From contig OW386285.2 in assembly GCA_936432065.2 (NCBI GenBank), positions 41,409,920-41,473,919 on the forward strand: DNA of 64,000 nt. The letters are read 5' to 3'. The stretch comes from Rutpela maculata (Eukaryota; Arthropoda; Insecta; Coleoptera; Cerambycidae). Below the pieces are notes generated by a model that had not been told where the DNA came from, searched no databases, and saw only the letters and a program-made list of their open reading frames with translations. Positions 1-11,764 of this stretch are shown one piece after another. The position numbers and the translations under genes were made by a program. How positions within the stretch are numbered: the first letter of the stretch is position 1; every line of letters starts with the position of its first letter.

Positions 1-580
1 AATTAGCTGACAGTCTCGTAAGGAAAGGGGCTGAAGCCCCATTTTTTGGACCCGAACCGTTCTGTGGCTTCTCTAAAGGACATATAACGGAAGAGGTCCA
101 AAAATGGGAAAAGGAACAAAAGAAGTCCTACTGGAGGAATACTCCAGGCCAAATACAAGCGAAAAGGTTTTTAACCTATTCAACAACGAATGCCACAAGG
201 CTTCTCGAACTTGAAAATTTCGACCTAAGGTTGATCACAGGCCTTCTAACTGGCCATTGCCCCTTGAGATATCATCTCAAGAACATGGCCATAGCAGAAG
301 ATGACTGTGAAGCTGCAACTGAAACTGCGGAATATATACTTTTTGAATGCAAGGTAATAATCCACATTAGGCTAAAGTACCTAGAACAGGTGGAATTAAC
401 GCCTGAAAAGATAGGGAAATTGGCTCTCAGAAATATCACAAGCTTTGCAAAAAGTCTTGGAATCCTGGGCAACAACTAGTTGTAGGGTAAGTCACAAAAG
501 ACCTTTTGGGTCGAAGTGAAGGAAGGCCAATTCAAGGCCAAGCGACCCTCTTAAACAATCTACAACCTACTTCTTATTAG
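1..580 (+). mobile_element. 3' end of an RNase H-bearing non-LTR retrotransposon (cut by window edge)
   Basis: The coding tail (3-479) is followed by about 95 bases of 3' UTR that resemble the end of the minus-strand copy at 2185-2985: both carry a GTAGGGTAA stretch and finish near ATCTACAA. The rest of the element lies to the left of the window. The 3' boundary at about 575-580 is inferred from the point where the two copies stop matching. Confidence 0.75.
3..479 (+). CDS. LINE ORF2 C-terminus: end of RNase H domain plus tail (partial)
   Basis: An open frame of 159 codons enters from the window edge. It opens with LADSLVRKGAEAPFFGPEPF, which matches the last helix of an RNase H domain (E-LAD-LA-KGA) as found in R1/I-type non-LTR retrotransposons. 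The following region has a tryptophan-rich linker and the segment RLITGLLTGHCPLRYHL, typical of the C-terminal tail. That tail usually has a Cys/His zinc knuckle, and here only part of it is visible (DDCE, FECK). The stop is TAG at 477. RNase H in these elements is thought to remove template RNA during integration. The frame is unbroken, but I cannot tell whether the full element is intact. The copy at 2185-2985 shares the block before GPEPF, so the family has at least two members here. Confidence 0.75.
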   Translation, partial: LADSLVRKGAEAPFFGPEPFCGFSKGHITEEVQKWEKEQKKSYWRNTPGQIQAKRFLTYSTTNATRLLELENFDLRLITGLLTGHCPLRYHLKNMAIAEDDCEAATETAEYILFECKVIIHIRLKYLEQVELTPEKIGKLALRNITSFAKSLGILGNN

Positions 581-2082
581 GGGATTCAGGCATTACGTCA
601 GAGTTTGCTGGTCTTAACAATCACTTGCAATAGGAAAATCTAAAGATTTTTCAGGTTTCATTCTGGAGTTGATGTGAGTTTATTACTTACTTTACCATAT
701 TCAGTAGACCTTCAACTATTCCTATTTGTATAATACATTATTATAATTGTATTATTTATACGTATTTTATTTATGTTTGTTTGAATTCATAATTATTTAT
801 TTTTATAATCTCTTTGCACCAACTTTAGTGCAAAGAAGTATTTAATTTCACAGTTTGTACATATAGTGAGAACTACTAACAGGCAACTTTGTGGTAACCA
901 ATATCATCCACTTTTTCTTACACAATCCCAGTTGTTCAGAAAAATACTGAGATAAAATTAGTATAATGAGGGCCCAAGACCGGAACCCTTTGGAATACAC
1001 TCTATAATATATTCAAAATAAGAACCTGATAATATTTGTATATTATCAGATTCTTCACAGTGTGATTAGTGTTATAAATATGTCAGCTACCTTTTCTTTG
1101 CGCTATCTCATTGTATTGTTTTCATAACATTAATTTTATTATTCAACTAATACTCTTGTGACAGATCTCAGTGATATTTATGAAATATTTCTCAATAAGT
1201 TTGATTCTTCTAAAGATGTAGCATTAGAATTCTACTGTGATTTTTCTCATAGAGGCAGGCAGTTTTGAAATCAATCAGAATCAATTCAAGAATTTTAATT
1301 GAATTCATTATACCTAATTGACTGCGAATACTTAACATTCAAGCTCATTTAGTAATAAACAACAAGGTTTGTTGCATCGAAGAAATATGAGTCCCAGTTA
1401 AACCAATTTTGGAATGTATTTTCAGAATTCCAGTACATGCTTTACTGGCATTTTAAACCAAACCCAAATGTATGAACTTATAAATCATACTGATTGATTT
1501 AAATATTTATAGAGTTGTCTTTTTATGCAGGTGATAATATTTATTCGACACAGTAAACTTAATTAGGTACCACAAAATTTATTTTTAGAACTGAAGTTAA
1601 TTGGATAATATGTGATTTATATCGCAAAGACTCAAATAAAATTACCAAATACATCATAGATATTATAAGTTGAAGTAGAGTACCAGAGGTAAAAAATATG
1701 TAAAATTTAGGTATGTTAATTTTTCTTTATGGGTTATTATTGTAATTGTTTTTTAACGTCCTCTACTATCTGTACCACTTACACTGTAGATAACTTGGAA
1801 CTAAAACCAAATCGGTTAGCTGAAATGGTAGAATTACTCTTAAGATGCCCAGCCAATGTCCACTTTATAGGAATTTCAGTAAACTATATAATTGTCTATA
1901 ATTTCCATATGGTCCTTTCTAAACAGCGGAACCACCTTACTTATTTTAAAGGCTTTGCCTCATTAAAACAGCTATTTATTAACATGGCAAGAGGATACAA
2001 AATCAATATTATTATTGATAATCTGTTCCCTTGGAACTAGCAAAATCTACAACTATACATTAGTGAATTATTAATATAATAT
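581..2082. other. AT-rich stretch without recognised features
   Basis: No conserved motif or inverted repeat stands out. A 103-codon frame at 1729-2040 (+) has no recognisable domain, and its low-complexity AT composition makes chance likely. Confidence 0.5.
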
Positions 2083-3110
2083 ACAGGGAATTTCACAACC
2101 GAGTACGCCTAGGTCATGGTTAAAGAATATCAATGTGATTTATAATCACTTATGAATATGCCCTCTAGAGGCATTCGATATATTGTAGATTCTTCAAGGG
2201 ATCACTCGGCTCTTTCAGCCCTTCCACATCGACCTAAAAGATCTTTTGCGAATTACCCTACAAGATTTTTACGAAGCTTGTGATTTTCCTGGGGGCTAAT
2301 TTCCCTGTCTTTAGGCGTTAGTTCCACCTTTTCTAGGTACTTTAGTCTAGTGCGGACTAGCAACGTATTCGCAAAGAATATTTTCCGCAGTTTCTATTGC
2401 GGTATCACAGTATCTGCACGTATCGTTGTCTGCCTTGCCCATATTCTTAAGATGATATCTCAAGGGGCAATGGCCTGTTAAAAGACCTGTCATCATGTGG
2501 ACTTTTCGAGTTGGAGAAGCCTTGTGGCATTCTTTGACGAATAATTGTCAAAGACTCATTTGAGTTGTTCCTCTCCATGGAAATCTGTAGTAAAAGGCGA
2601 AAGATTTTTTCGATTTGAAGACAAACCAGAGATTTACTGTTGATTAACTGTTTCGCATGTCTGTGGCCTGCACTAGTCCTCCAGTAGAACTGTTTCTGTT
2701 GCTTTTCCCATTTTTGGATCTCCTACGTGATGTGTCCCTTGGATAAGCCATGAAACGGTCCGGATCCAAAAAATTGGGCTTCAGCACCTTTTTTGGCAAG
2801 GGCGTCAGCTAATTCATTTCCTTCTATTCCCTCATGCCCTGGCACCCACATCAAAGATAACCTTGTTGTTTTTTGCCAGTTGCTTCAGGGATTGTCTGCA
2901 TTCCCGGGCAATTTTAGACTCAAAAGTGTAGCACCTTTTAACGCTGCCTGGCTGTGTGAAAGTATATAGATCTTTGCCCGTCGAATGCCTTTATTTCGTT
3001 AGATACAGGATGTTTTGTGGATTTAGTCCAAAACTTCCGAGTTCTTCTATTGTCCTATCGTTTAGACAGAATTTAACAAAATTCATCAAGACTGACACAG
3101 TACTTTTCCA
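2083..3110 (+). repeat. Repeat C, copy 1, split by a LINE fragment
   Basis: The left part (about 2083-2162) starts ATACAGGG and ends CACTTATGAATATG. The right part (about 2988-3110) starts near GGATGTTTTGTGG. The two parts together align, at roughly 70% by eye, to one continuous stretch at 4984-5230. The LINE fragment 2185-2985 lies between them. A short ATGCC occurs on both sides, but I would not call that a target duplication. Confidence 0.5.
2185..2985 (-). pseudogene. RNase H-bearing LINE fragment, decayed
   Basis: Read on the minus strand, the segment contains KIYILSHSQAALKGATL (the second RNase H catalytic region, where SDSQ would be usual, so the Asp reads His), then GHEGIEGNELADALAKKGAE, then an interrupted tail with GHITxEIQKWEKQQKQFYW around an in-frame TAG. 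Further down it has the same linker-to-tail DNA as the left-edge element. It is therefore a 5'-truncated, frameshifted copy of the same family. An extra segment of about 130 bp (roughly 2510-2640) interrupts the tail relative to the other copy. No product can be expected. Confidence 0.75.
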
Positions 3111-4299
3111 AATTATTTGTCTTCGATGCAATACCTTCTGCTAATGTTACGTTTATTCGTAAGCGGTTGTCACTTTTTTTAATTTCCTGACATTAATAAT
3201 AATGGATTTTGTAATTGTGTCTTCCTAAAACAACTCAACTACCATCAACAAATATTATTATGATTTATGGCAACGATTCTTAGGTTAGGTATAAATGGCG
3301 CTGTTTCCTCTTTTAGTAATTTTATTGCCAACTTTACTAGAACAGTGCCTTTAGTTAAATACTTCTTGATCGTGGTTGATAATACATATAGCAAATTAAA
3401 TGACCATTTAGCTAACGGCTTTTTAACTAAATCGGTATTCAAATAATATGTTAATAATACCGGCAGTTACAGAAACTTATATTGCAATAGTTTTTCATAA
3501 AAAATATATTATCTCTTAGGTGTTATCTTGAACAGTATAGAACCACTGCGCACAAGCCTTACTATGCAATATATTTCTTATGAAATTATTTACTTAGAAA
3601 AAAAATTAACTCATCTTTTGAGTGGTAATAAATCTTAGGGCAGACGCTTTTATTGCTACGATAAACGTTTCTAGATTGCACTATGGTATCTTATACAGGA
3701 TTGCATCCTTTTAAAAGTAATTAAGAAGATGGTTAAACTTGCATCAGCCAGTGCTTATTCGTGCTTGTAGGCAATTTAAGTTGCTCCATGGTTAAGATCA
3801 CTATTTTACAAATGTTGATTCTGTAAGACAAAGTTCCGGATGTAGTCGGTTTGATAAATTACAAGATTGTTTGCATTTGACAATACTCATGGTCAACATG
3901 CCCTGTGTTCGTATGGCAATAATCGTATACAAACATGATACTTTGAAATAAAAAATAATAGTTTTTATGGTTTTTTTTTTCTGAAATTGGACATTTTGAG
4001 ATTATTTATTAATTATTCTATGTATTTTTTTCAGATATTATAAAAAATATTCAAACAATTTACAAGCTGTAGAGAATTTATTGGTGTATTTCAAGGTAAA
4101 CATTTCCTAACGAAAATAGCAAAAATTATAGTATTTTTAGACAAAAGTATATATATTTCTCCACAAATAGTAATCACGATATAAGCAGCACATATTTCTT
4201 TTATTAATAAGTGTGTATTGTACAGTAGAGCAAAAGGATGTATTTTAAATAACTAATATTTGCAATGTACTTGCATATACAGGGTATTAATTAAATAAC
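3111..4299. other. AT-rich stretch without recognised features
   Basis: Only short frames and A/T runs are visible. I see no domain, long inverted repeat or RNA gene. Confidence 0.5.
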
Positions 4300-4955
4300 T
4301 CTCCTTCGCATATAAAGAGGACGTTAAAAAGTGGCTAGTTTTGGCTAAGTTGGGCAACGGAAAATGAACACAGTACTTTATAGCATTTTTCTCGTAGAAT
4401 GCGATAGTGTATTCGGATTTACGGAAAAATGGCGGAAACGACAATGCTTGTGAATTTACATAGTCCTGTCTGATATATTTATAAGTTCAACTTTTAAGAT
4501 CCATTATATTTTACTTTAGATTATAGTGATTTCTTTTGGTATTTTTCTCGTAGAATATGATTCTCTACTTCGCTTTGGGAAAAATTAAGAAAATGCTTAA
4601 AAATTGAATATTACAGACTCGATTTTGTAAATTTTTGGGCATTTTCTTAATTTTTCCGCATTTTCCTGAAATTTTTCGGCAATGCGAAGTAGAGAATCAT
4701 ATTCTATGAGAAAAATACTAAAAGAAACCACTATAATCTAAAGTAAATTATAATAGATCTGAAAAGTTTAACTTGTGAATATCTCAGGCCCGATTTTGTG
4801 AATTCTCAAGCATTTTCTTATCTTTTCCACAATTTGCCGCCATTTTTCCGTAAAACCGCATTCTACGGGAAAAATGCGACCAAAAACCGCGTTCATTTTC
4901 TGTTGCCCAGCTCAGGCCAAAATTAGTCATTTTTTAACATCCTCCTTTACATATT
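4300..4955. repeat. Self-complementary MITE / long hairpin
   Basis: The left half is the near reverse complement of the right half around a loop at about 4605-4640. One perfect 22-bp pair lies at about 4554-4575 and 4684-4705. Further out, the arms pair from about 4325 (GGACGTTAAAAAGTGGC) to about 4945 (TTTTTTAACATCC). Arms are about 310 bp with scattered mismatches. There is no coding capacity. The outer ends fade, so the target duplication cannot be set. A palindromic MITE is the simplest reading. Confidence 0.7.
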
Positions 4956-4983
4956 CACAGTATTATTTACTTACTTACTTGAT

Positions 4984-5230
4984 TATACAGGGTGTTTTAC
5001 GACGTGTACACATAGCTCAATTATAGATAGAGGACATCAAGGCAACTTATTATCACTTATGAATATGAATGTTTAGTGGATTTTGCTCGAAACTTCAAGT
5101 TATTATATTTCTCTAACGGTTAGATAGAATTAAATAAAGTTTACCAGTACTAAAACTCTGCGTCACCTTCGTTAGACTAAAATTCACTTTATGATTATTA
5201 TCTCCGGAATGCCCTATCATAATACAATAA
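4984..5230 (+). repeat. Repeat C, copy 2 (uninterrupted)
   Basis: It begins ATACAGGGTGTTTTACGACG. Compared with 2083-3110 it gives the continuous form CACTTATGAATATGAATG, which shows where the LINE broke copy 1. The end near CCGGAATGCCCTATC is uncertain. The class is unknown; a short DNA-transposon derivative is possible because the start resembles many TA-flanked CAGGG termini. Confidence 0.45.
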
Positions 5231-5836
5231 GATTGTATATGTGTATATATGACATTCATGATACGATATAGTCGTATTGTAATCATCATCATTATGGGCG
5301 TGCTTAAAGCGGGATAAGAGGGTACATTTAAGTGTAACTTTTTTTAATTTTGATTTTCCGCTATTCTGATGACGTACTTTGATTGTATTATTAAAAGTTA
5401 AAAATTCAAATTGGCGAATCTAATATGGCCGTAATTGCAAGACTTTATCAGATTGGCATGAAATTTGCTACAAAGAAATTTCAGGTTTCGCTGGTAACGA
5501 GTCAGGTGTTAAAGCCTGAAAATTCAAAACGACGAATATTTTCGTTTACTAAATCAAATGGAAGACTACTAAAAAGATCAAAAAAATGTTTGAAAAAAAT
5601 TAATCCGCATTTAAAAAACAGGTTTATAAAAATTGTGAAATAAAATTTCACCGTCCCCGGATATTTGAACCTTGAAATCAAACATAGGTATTTTATCCGA
5701 CCTTTAAACCTGATATTAGCAAGAAGATTCAATTAACCGAGGTAACCTGAAATTTTATTTCATAATTCAAAAGGCGGTTCAATTGTTTTTTCAAAAATCT
5801 TTCGGTGATATTTGTTTTAGTACTTCAGTTACTTTA
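5231..5836. other. Unassigned stretch with small lysine-rich frame
   Basis: A 72-codon frame at 5425-5643 (+) is rich in Lys/Arg and Phe but matches no family I know. Local inverted pieces (for example GTGAAATAAAATTTCAC near 5636) suggest repeat-derived DNA rather than a gene. Confidence 0.35.
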
Positions 5837-6284
5837 GACAAGGCGAAAACTTCGCCTTCGTATGAAAAAATGTCCCATGTGATTTTTTTGCATATTCACG
5901 TTCGGGACATGCCCCTGAATAAGGATCAAGAGTTTGCCTGACAAAAATCTGGTCCCAATTTGTTTAAACTATTTTTTTTTTAAACAAATTGCAAAAATCG
6001 CTTTTTTTGACCTGAATTAATTAAGTTTCTTTGGTCATTTTAAACAAAAAAGGTCTCTTGTCATTTTTTCGTAAAGTTGACGGTTTCCGACTTATAAACA
6101 ATTTAATGTTTGAAAAAACGCAAAAACGGACATTTCCAACGTTGAAACACAATATTAAAAATTTTTTAGTTCACTACTAACAATTCTTATATAAACTTTG
6201 AACATCCATTAACAAAATCCTGAAGAGTAAGTGCAGATTATTTCATTCTAAAGCTTAAATTTTCAATTGTTAAATAGACGTTTA

Positions 6285-7077
6285 CAGGCTTGGCGACAGG
6301 GGGTACTACGGATACAGTTGTACCGGGCCCCAGACTTTAGGGGAGCCCCGCGCTGGGCGTGAACTGTGAGGTAGATAATATAATGAGATAAATGAAATCA
6401 CGTATAATGTCGCCACAGCAACGACGCCACCAACCAAATAATCTCTAATATTCTAATATTCTATAATAACAGAACTCAAAAGCATCGATTTGAGCACATG
6501 AATCATATCTGCAGTGTATTTCCATTGCTTCTCAATTTTCACAATATGAATGAAGATCAGATAGAAGAAAACTGTAAAATGTTGATTGAAAAGTAGCCCA
6601 AGGACCTTAAATCAAACTTGGAAACTGAAATTATTCATCTAAAAGCTATTTATAAAGCGACCTTTACAGAAATTGCAGACTCGGCCTCAGGTCCTCTACA
6701 GCTGGAAAGCATTTCTGGAGAAGTTTGTATTGAATTGCGTATTTTCTGCAGTCCAGTCACAGAAGGTGAAAAACTTGTCTTAATAAAAGACTTCTTGCAA
6801 GGAACAATGCTTCAAGAGCGGATAAATTGTTTGACATTTGTATTTATGGAGCGTCAAATAGCACAAGAAATTGATTGCAATGCTGTTATAGACGAGATTG
6901 CTTCGGTAAAAGTCCCCTACCACCTGATGTACATTAATCACAGCAATAGCCTATCTGGCTATGTTCAGGCGACTGTTACCTAGAACTAGCACCAGCCGCA
7001 CTCCGTTCTTGGTCAAGGTACTAGGGCCCACAAACCGATCAGCGTGAGGGGACACAAAATTCCTATCGCCGGGCCTG
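6285..7077 (+). mobile_element. hAT transposon remnant with 8-bp target duplication
   Basis: The left terminus is CAGGCTTGGCGACAGG, and the right terminus in reverse complement is CAGGCCCGGCGATAGG (13 of 16 match). Directly outside are GACGTTTA (6277-6284) and GACGTTTC (7078-7085), an 8-bp duplication with one change, as expected for hAT. The opposite arm of the host inverted repeat keeps the empty site (reverse complement AAATAGACGTTTTTAGCCGG near 7572-7590), which confirms the insertion. At 793 bp it is far shorter than an autonomous hAT, so it is internally deleted. Confidence 0.85.
6543..6983 (+). pseudogene. hAT transposase C-terminus (ZMYM/THAP-associated type), broken
   Basis: The frame reads NMNEDQIEENCKMLIEK, a TAG at 6594, then a 121-codon open part starting METEIIHLKAIYKATF. 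The segment INCLTFVFMERQIAQEIDC with following NAVIDEIASVKV fits the hAT dimerisation region near the C-terminus, whose usual form is L-SIE-ELA-KIDFD-VIDKFA. The N-terminal zinc finger and the DDE catalytic core are missing. The 121-codon frame by itself could be mistaken for a small gene, but it lies wholly between hAT termini. A product is unlikely. Confidence 0.7.
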
Positions 7078-7258
7078 GACGTTTCAGCCGGGCGCGCGCT
7101 CTTAGCCGCGGGCGCGCGCACTCACTACTGCCGACTAAAACTTATAATGAAACTTTAAATTTTTGATACATCCTGCATGAAACAGGTATATTGTTACCTA
7201 GATTTAAGTTAAAAAATTCAGTACCTGATAATCTTATTTCTTAGTGCAAATGTTTAAA

Positions 7259-7357
7259 GACTGCAAAACCAAAGCATGCCATTGTAAAAAAAATAATATT
7301 ACTTGTGTACCTTTATATGGTTGTAGTACAGATGAATGCAAGAATATGCTCAAATAA
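7259..7357 (+). pseudogene. Cys-cluster C-terminal coding remnant
   Basis: In one frame the bases read DCKTKACHCKKNNITC, then VPLYGCSTDECKNM, then a stop. The spacing C-x4-C-x-C-x6-C-x5-C-x4-C resembles the Cys-rich endings of uncharacterised transposon proteins in insects, and the remnant at 45909-46330 has a comparable cluster. It lies in the centre of the long-inverted-repeat element, so it may be the last trace of that element's own protein. The region upstream is too decayed to extend the frame. Confidence 0.45.
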
Positions 7358-7600
7358 ATTTTTTACTAATACAAGATTTTTCGACTTTTTTTTGTTTAAT
7401 TTACCATTTATATTTATAACAGTTTATGACAAATTATGTTGATTTATAAAACATACAGTAACAGTAACTAAAGCGTATGTAAAACAAAGCATCTAGAACA
7501 CATAAGATACTCTATAGTCCAGTCGGCAGTAGAGAGTGTGCGCGCCCGCGGTTGAGAAAGAGGGCGCTCCCGGCTAAAAACGTCTATTTAACAATTAAAA

Positions 7601-8265
7601 AAACCGCTGCCCAAGGAATCACTACTTCCACATCCGGATTTTCTATCCAAGTCACACAACGAAAAAATTTTGTATCTGGAAATAATTGTTTATGGAACTT
7701 TAATAATATAATATTTGAAATCCTCTACCCCAAAAACCCATAAAACGATACCCCACATCGGTAGTGGGGTGGGGGTGGTGAGAGGGGGTGGAAGTGGGGG
7801 ATAGATAAAGTAAAAAAAATATTTTGAGGTTTCTGGTTCTTGTACACACACTAAATCATATTTTTTTTCATCCCCTTTAATAATGGGGTGGGGGTGGTAA
7901 TGGGGGTGGCTAATACCAACATTTTTTTTGAGGCCTTAGCTTCTCAAATATCAATTTTATGAACTCTTACCTGCTTGATTTACCTATTTATTCCAAATTT
8001 ACCCCAATTTACCCCCCAACCCTTCGACGGAACAAGATGAAAATATAATCTAGTTCTAGATCTCGTTAAAGTACATATGTGTACCAAATTTCAAGTCAAT
8101 ATCTTAAACGGTTCCAGAGTAAACGTGCGCACAAAAAAAGTTACAGACCGACAGACAGAAATTTTATTTCGCTCAAACTTGACATCTCGACGTTTCATGA
8201 CATTCTAAGCCTATTTGAACAAATTTTTTTTGTCGTTACTATACTTTCACTGGATGTGGAAGTAA
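7601..8265 (+). mobile_element. Repeat family A, copy 1 (Helentron/HINE-like)
   Basis: The 5' end reads AACCGCTGCCCAAGGAATCA, followed by the subterminal ACTTCCACATCC. Two G-rich blocks (GGGGTGGGGGTGG) lie inside, then a GACA-type microsatellite near 8140-8160. The 3' end is a hairpin (ACTTTCAC, loop TGGAT, GTGGAAGT) followed by AA. Compared with the empty opposite arm (reverse complement CAATTGAAAATTTAAGC), the insertion falls at A|T and no clear duplication is made. Confidence 0.75.
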
Positions 8266-9329
8266 TTTAAGCTTTAGAATGAAATAATCTGCTCTTACTC
8301 TTCAGGATTTTGTTAATGGATGTTCAAAGATTATACAAGAATTGTGGTAAACTCAAAAAATTCATTTTTTAAAATTGCGTTTCAACCTTGAAAATGTCCG
8401 TTTTTGCGATTTTTCAAACATTAAATTGTTTGTAAGTCTGTCTCGGTCAAGTTTACGAAAAAATGACAAGAGACCTTTTTTGTTTAAAATGACCAAAAAA
8501 CCTAAAAAAATTCATCCGGGTCAAAAAAGCGACTTTTGCAATTTGTTTAAAAAAAATCAGTTTAAACAAATTGGGACCAGATTTTCGTCCGGCAAACTAT
8601 TGATCCTTATTCAGGGGCGTGTCCCGAACGTGAACATGCAAAAAAATCGTATGGGACATTTTTTTCATACGAAGGCGAGGTTTTCGCCTTGTCCACTTAG
8701 ATTGTTACAGATTTAGAAATTCATAACCTGGTAAATATTTTGGTCAAACGACTTTTTCTGCATATTTCTCTACCGACAGTAAACCAAACAATTTATTGTT
8801 TCTTCTGATTTAAAAACTCCCAAATAGCAACTTAAAAAACGAACACGTACCTGCAAATTAATTACAATATTTAGCCGCTTAAAATACCCCTGAGATTACT
8901 TACCGATGCGATCCACATCTGGGACAATTATAGAGTGAAAACGATGTCACAGCGTATCCTGCGTTTAAAATTTTTTTCGACCAACTTTCAACTTTGAACA
9001 GAAGAGACATGACTAAAATCCTAAACGGGAATTGAAATTACATTATAACAATAAATAAAGTGGAATTCACAATAGACATGAATGGTCAATCGGACCAGGA
9101 TGGATTTTCTATTTTCTTGGTATATTCCGAATCACGCACACCAGCCAGCTACCATATGTAATCTTTCCATCCTTTTCCTGCCCATTGTATGCAAATACAG
9201 CTATAGACGACGTTGTCGGTGTTGATTGACAACAACTCAATTCACTCACGTCTCAGGTCAACTCTGTTAGTACTCCCCCACTAGAAATTCTCTAGTGGTA
9301 ATTATCCATCGACTATCGTATTAGTTCGA

Positions 9330-9400
9330 GAGCTGGCTATATTTCTTCACGTCACTCGGTATATGGCTATTTTCTATCCTACATACCATCATCCCTGATG
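9330..9400 (+). repeat. Repeat D, copy 1
   Basis: GAGAGCTGGCTATATTTCTT and the following CACGTCACTCGGTATATGGC match the reverse complement of 13737-13795 with a few changes. The similarity fades on both sides. It is about 65 bp, and no element type is recognisable. Confidence 0.5.
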
Positions 9401-10811
9401 CATCTCCACACCAGGCTTCATTCGAAAATAAGATGTTAGAAAAAATAAATAATAAGTAAGCTGTATTGCTGTAGGGCTACGAACTAGAGAAGCAACCAGA
9501 AGGTGCGGTTGTATGTATTATTGGTAACTCGGCGAGTTTACCAAGGAGAGCACCTGCCTCGTGGCTTGTCTTGTAGAAGAACTCACTACCGAGCGTCAAT
9601 TTGACGCGACAACAATTTATTGTTAGGAGGGCGTTAGCCGCGTTCTGCTCTGTTTTTCTACTCCCAAATGGGTTCAAGATAAGATATAAATCAATAGACA
9701 AATAATAGGTTAAGGCTGCACTACCTCGGGTCATTAACGAAGCTCTCTCTGTCGGGATATTACTTATTTACTGGTAATAATAGGTTTTACGCCTAAGAAG
9801 TTTTGTAATTCTTGCATAAAAAAATCCCTAACGTAGATTTATCTCTGACGGGATTAAAATTAGACGTGATTGTTATTTGTCTATCTACTAATAACGGATT
9901 CTACACTTAATGATTTCTGAAAAATAGCATAAAAATCCCCTATCGAGCTCCCGTAAGGCGACCAGAACACTGAGTTTCAGACCTGCGGAGTCATGAGACC
10001 GATTAACTCAGTTGTTTCGGTTTTTCAAACGAAAACTCAAGGGAGTAAGACTAGCAACAAGTCCTGATATCGATAAAATGCAATTAGTTCAAAGAATACC
10101 ACGTATTTAACGGGTTTAAAACAAGTACAGTTAAATTCTGCAATATCCTGTCCAATAAATTATGTAATGTGAAAGAATCACGCCTCCCCAACTAAGACAA
10201 ATTAATTTTAACCATACAAATGAGAGCATGTGCTAACGATCGATTTGGAAGAAAAGATTCATGCAACTTCTATTCCCCAGAATTTAATGCAAGCTTTTTA
10301 AAAATTTATAAGTTTTAATGATTGCGGTAATTAATTATGGCTGACTGAAAATAATATAAAAACGTTTTACTAAAAAAATTTGTTTCGCTTATGATTAGCT
10401 TAAAAGATATCGTGATTATATCATTCACAGAACGAAGTTCTGAGTTTAATAACGTTCGACCAGTCTTACGACGTACTAGTCCCCATGCAGGTTCTATAAA
10501 GGAAAAATGACACCGACTCGCGACTTTTTGGAAAAATGGATTTTTGAGTCATTTATAACTTTATTATTTGGAAAACCCTGCATTGGGCTTTCCTACCATC
10601 GCATCGCTTTGTATTGATCATCCAACGCACTCGTCCAATTATGAGTCATTGGGTGAATCCAAACTTGTTTTGTGTGAGAAACCGGCCTTGTCCATTTTCA
10701 CTGACTTTTTGCCAATATTTGAGTATAGACGCTACGCAACTATTTGGTTCATTTTTCCATGACCACCATATACTTTCACTCTCAGGGCCTGGACCAAAAC
10801 ATATTTTCTAA

Positions 10812-10842
10812 GTGAAAATTCGGTGTTTCTTCGAATTTTCAC
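10812..10842. repeat. Perfect 11-bp hairpin
   Basis: GTGAAAATTCG and CGAATTTTCAC pair without mismatch around a 9-base loop. There is no nearby gene for it to regulate. It may be the end of an old element. Confidence 0.45.
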
Positions 10843-11764
10843 CTGGTTGTGTCTATTATCTTAACGAATTCATAACAATCCTTCTGGACTAGTTTATGGC
10901 TCTGAAGCTCTTCAGACTTGCATGCTATGATCGAAAATGCCCTTAAATAAATTTTTTACCTAAGTTGAATTTTTATTTTGGCTTCGACTTAGGTCGATTT
11001 TGGGAGGTTCTACAACAATCTCTCCTAAGAGATGTCTGACATATACCTATCTTAGAATAAAATTCGAGCAGGAATAGAAGTGCTATAAGTTCGAATGCAA
11101 GCTTATCAGTTAAGTGTGTGAATTGGAAACTTAGATTTCTTTTCGCATAAAAATAGACGGTTTTACAACTCTCTGGAGGTGAAGTGGCCCATATTCGTTT
11201 CATATAAAATATAGAGAAAGGAGTAAGCAAAGCAGAAGATAGTTAGTGGAAAGGTGAGTCTATGAGGAGTCACTTTGCTCTGGGATAATCGTTTTGGTCC
11301 AAGCCAATGTGAAACAAAGGTTTAGTCTAGAAAGGATCTAAGAGATCCACGAAACAACGGAGGTGTTGCTGGAAGATTCCTAAAGTCAATATACTGGGGA
11401 GAATATTTGCAATAAGGCGCCTCGTGTCGGCGTATTTAGCATAGGAGAAAAGCCTGTGTAATAGATCGTCGATGATAACGCGTACATCGCAGTTCGGATT
11501 TTACCTTTTGTCGATCTTGAATAGAAAGGCCGGAAAGTCACCACAATCAGAAACAATCTGACGGGCTTTGGCATAAAGCCCAGCCAACCGGATATATCTT
11601 GAATTAGGGAATTCAGAGATCGGCGTTTTATGGAGATATTCCAAAGGGTCTGCTAAGCTTTAATGATTCTACTGGAAATATAATTTATCGCGTCTAACCA
11701 AAACTCAAAGTTCTGGATGTTTAGCCTGAAAACTAGGAGAGTGGTAGCTGCCGCATGTCTCAAT

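Larger units (their letters stand above)
5837..8693. mobile_element. Long-inverted-repeat (foldback-like) transposon with nested insertions
   Basis: The left arm 5837-6284 is the reverse complement, with scattered mismatches, of the right arm 8266-8693. The pairing continues through 7086-7137 (left) with about 7520-7600 (right) once two younger insertions are removed: an hAT at 6285-7085 and family A at 7601-8265. Restored arms are about 500 bp. The ends read GACAAGGCGAAAAC, itself part of a small palindrome. The centre (about 7138-7520) holds a Cys-rich coding remnant. The superfamily is not clear; flanking ACTTTAG and ACTTAG might be a decayed target duplication. Confidence 0.75.
8694..11764. 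other. Unassigned, partly GC-richer stretch
   Basis: No domain is recognised in any frame. The part 9470-9760 is richer in GC than its surroundings and has an 85-codon minus-strand frame without known motifs. Repeat D (9330-9400) lies here. Frames at 10568-10811 and 10973-11230 show no conserved pattern. Confidence 0.4.

Noticed and set aside
6618..6983. Independent 121-residue gene
   Set aside because: It lies between hAT termini, continues upstream past a stop, and matches an hAT dimerisation end.
7601..8265. Family A as a TA-flanked Tc1/mariner MITE
   Set aside because: The inverted ACTTCCACATCCAG is not terminal at the 5' side, where conserved AACCGCTGCCC DNA lies outside it, and empty sites show no TA duplication.
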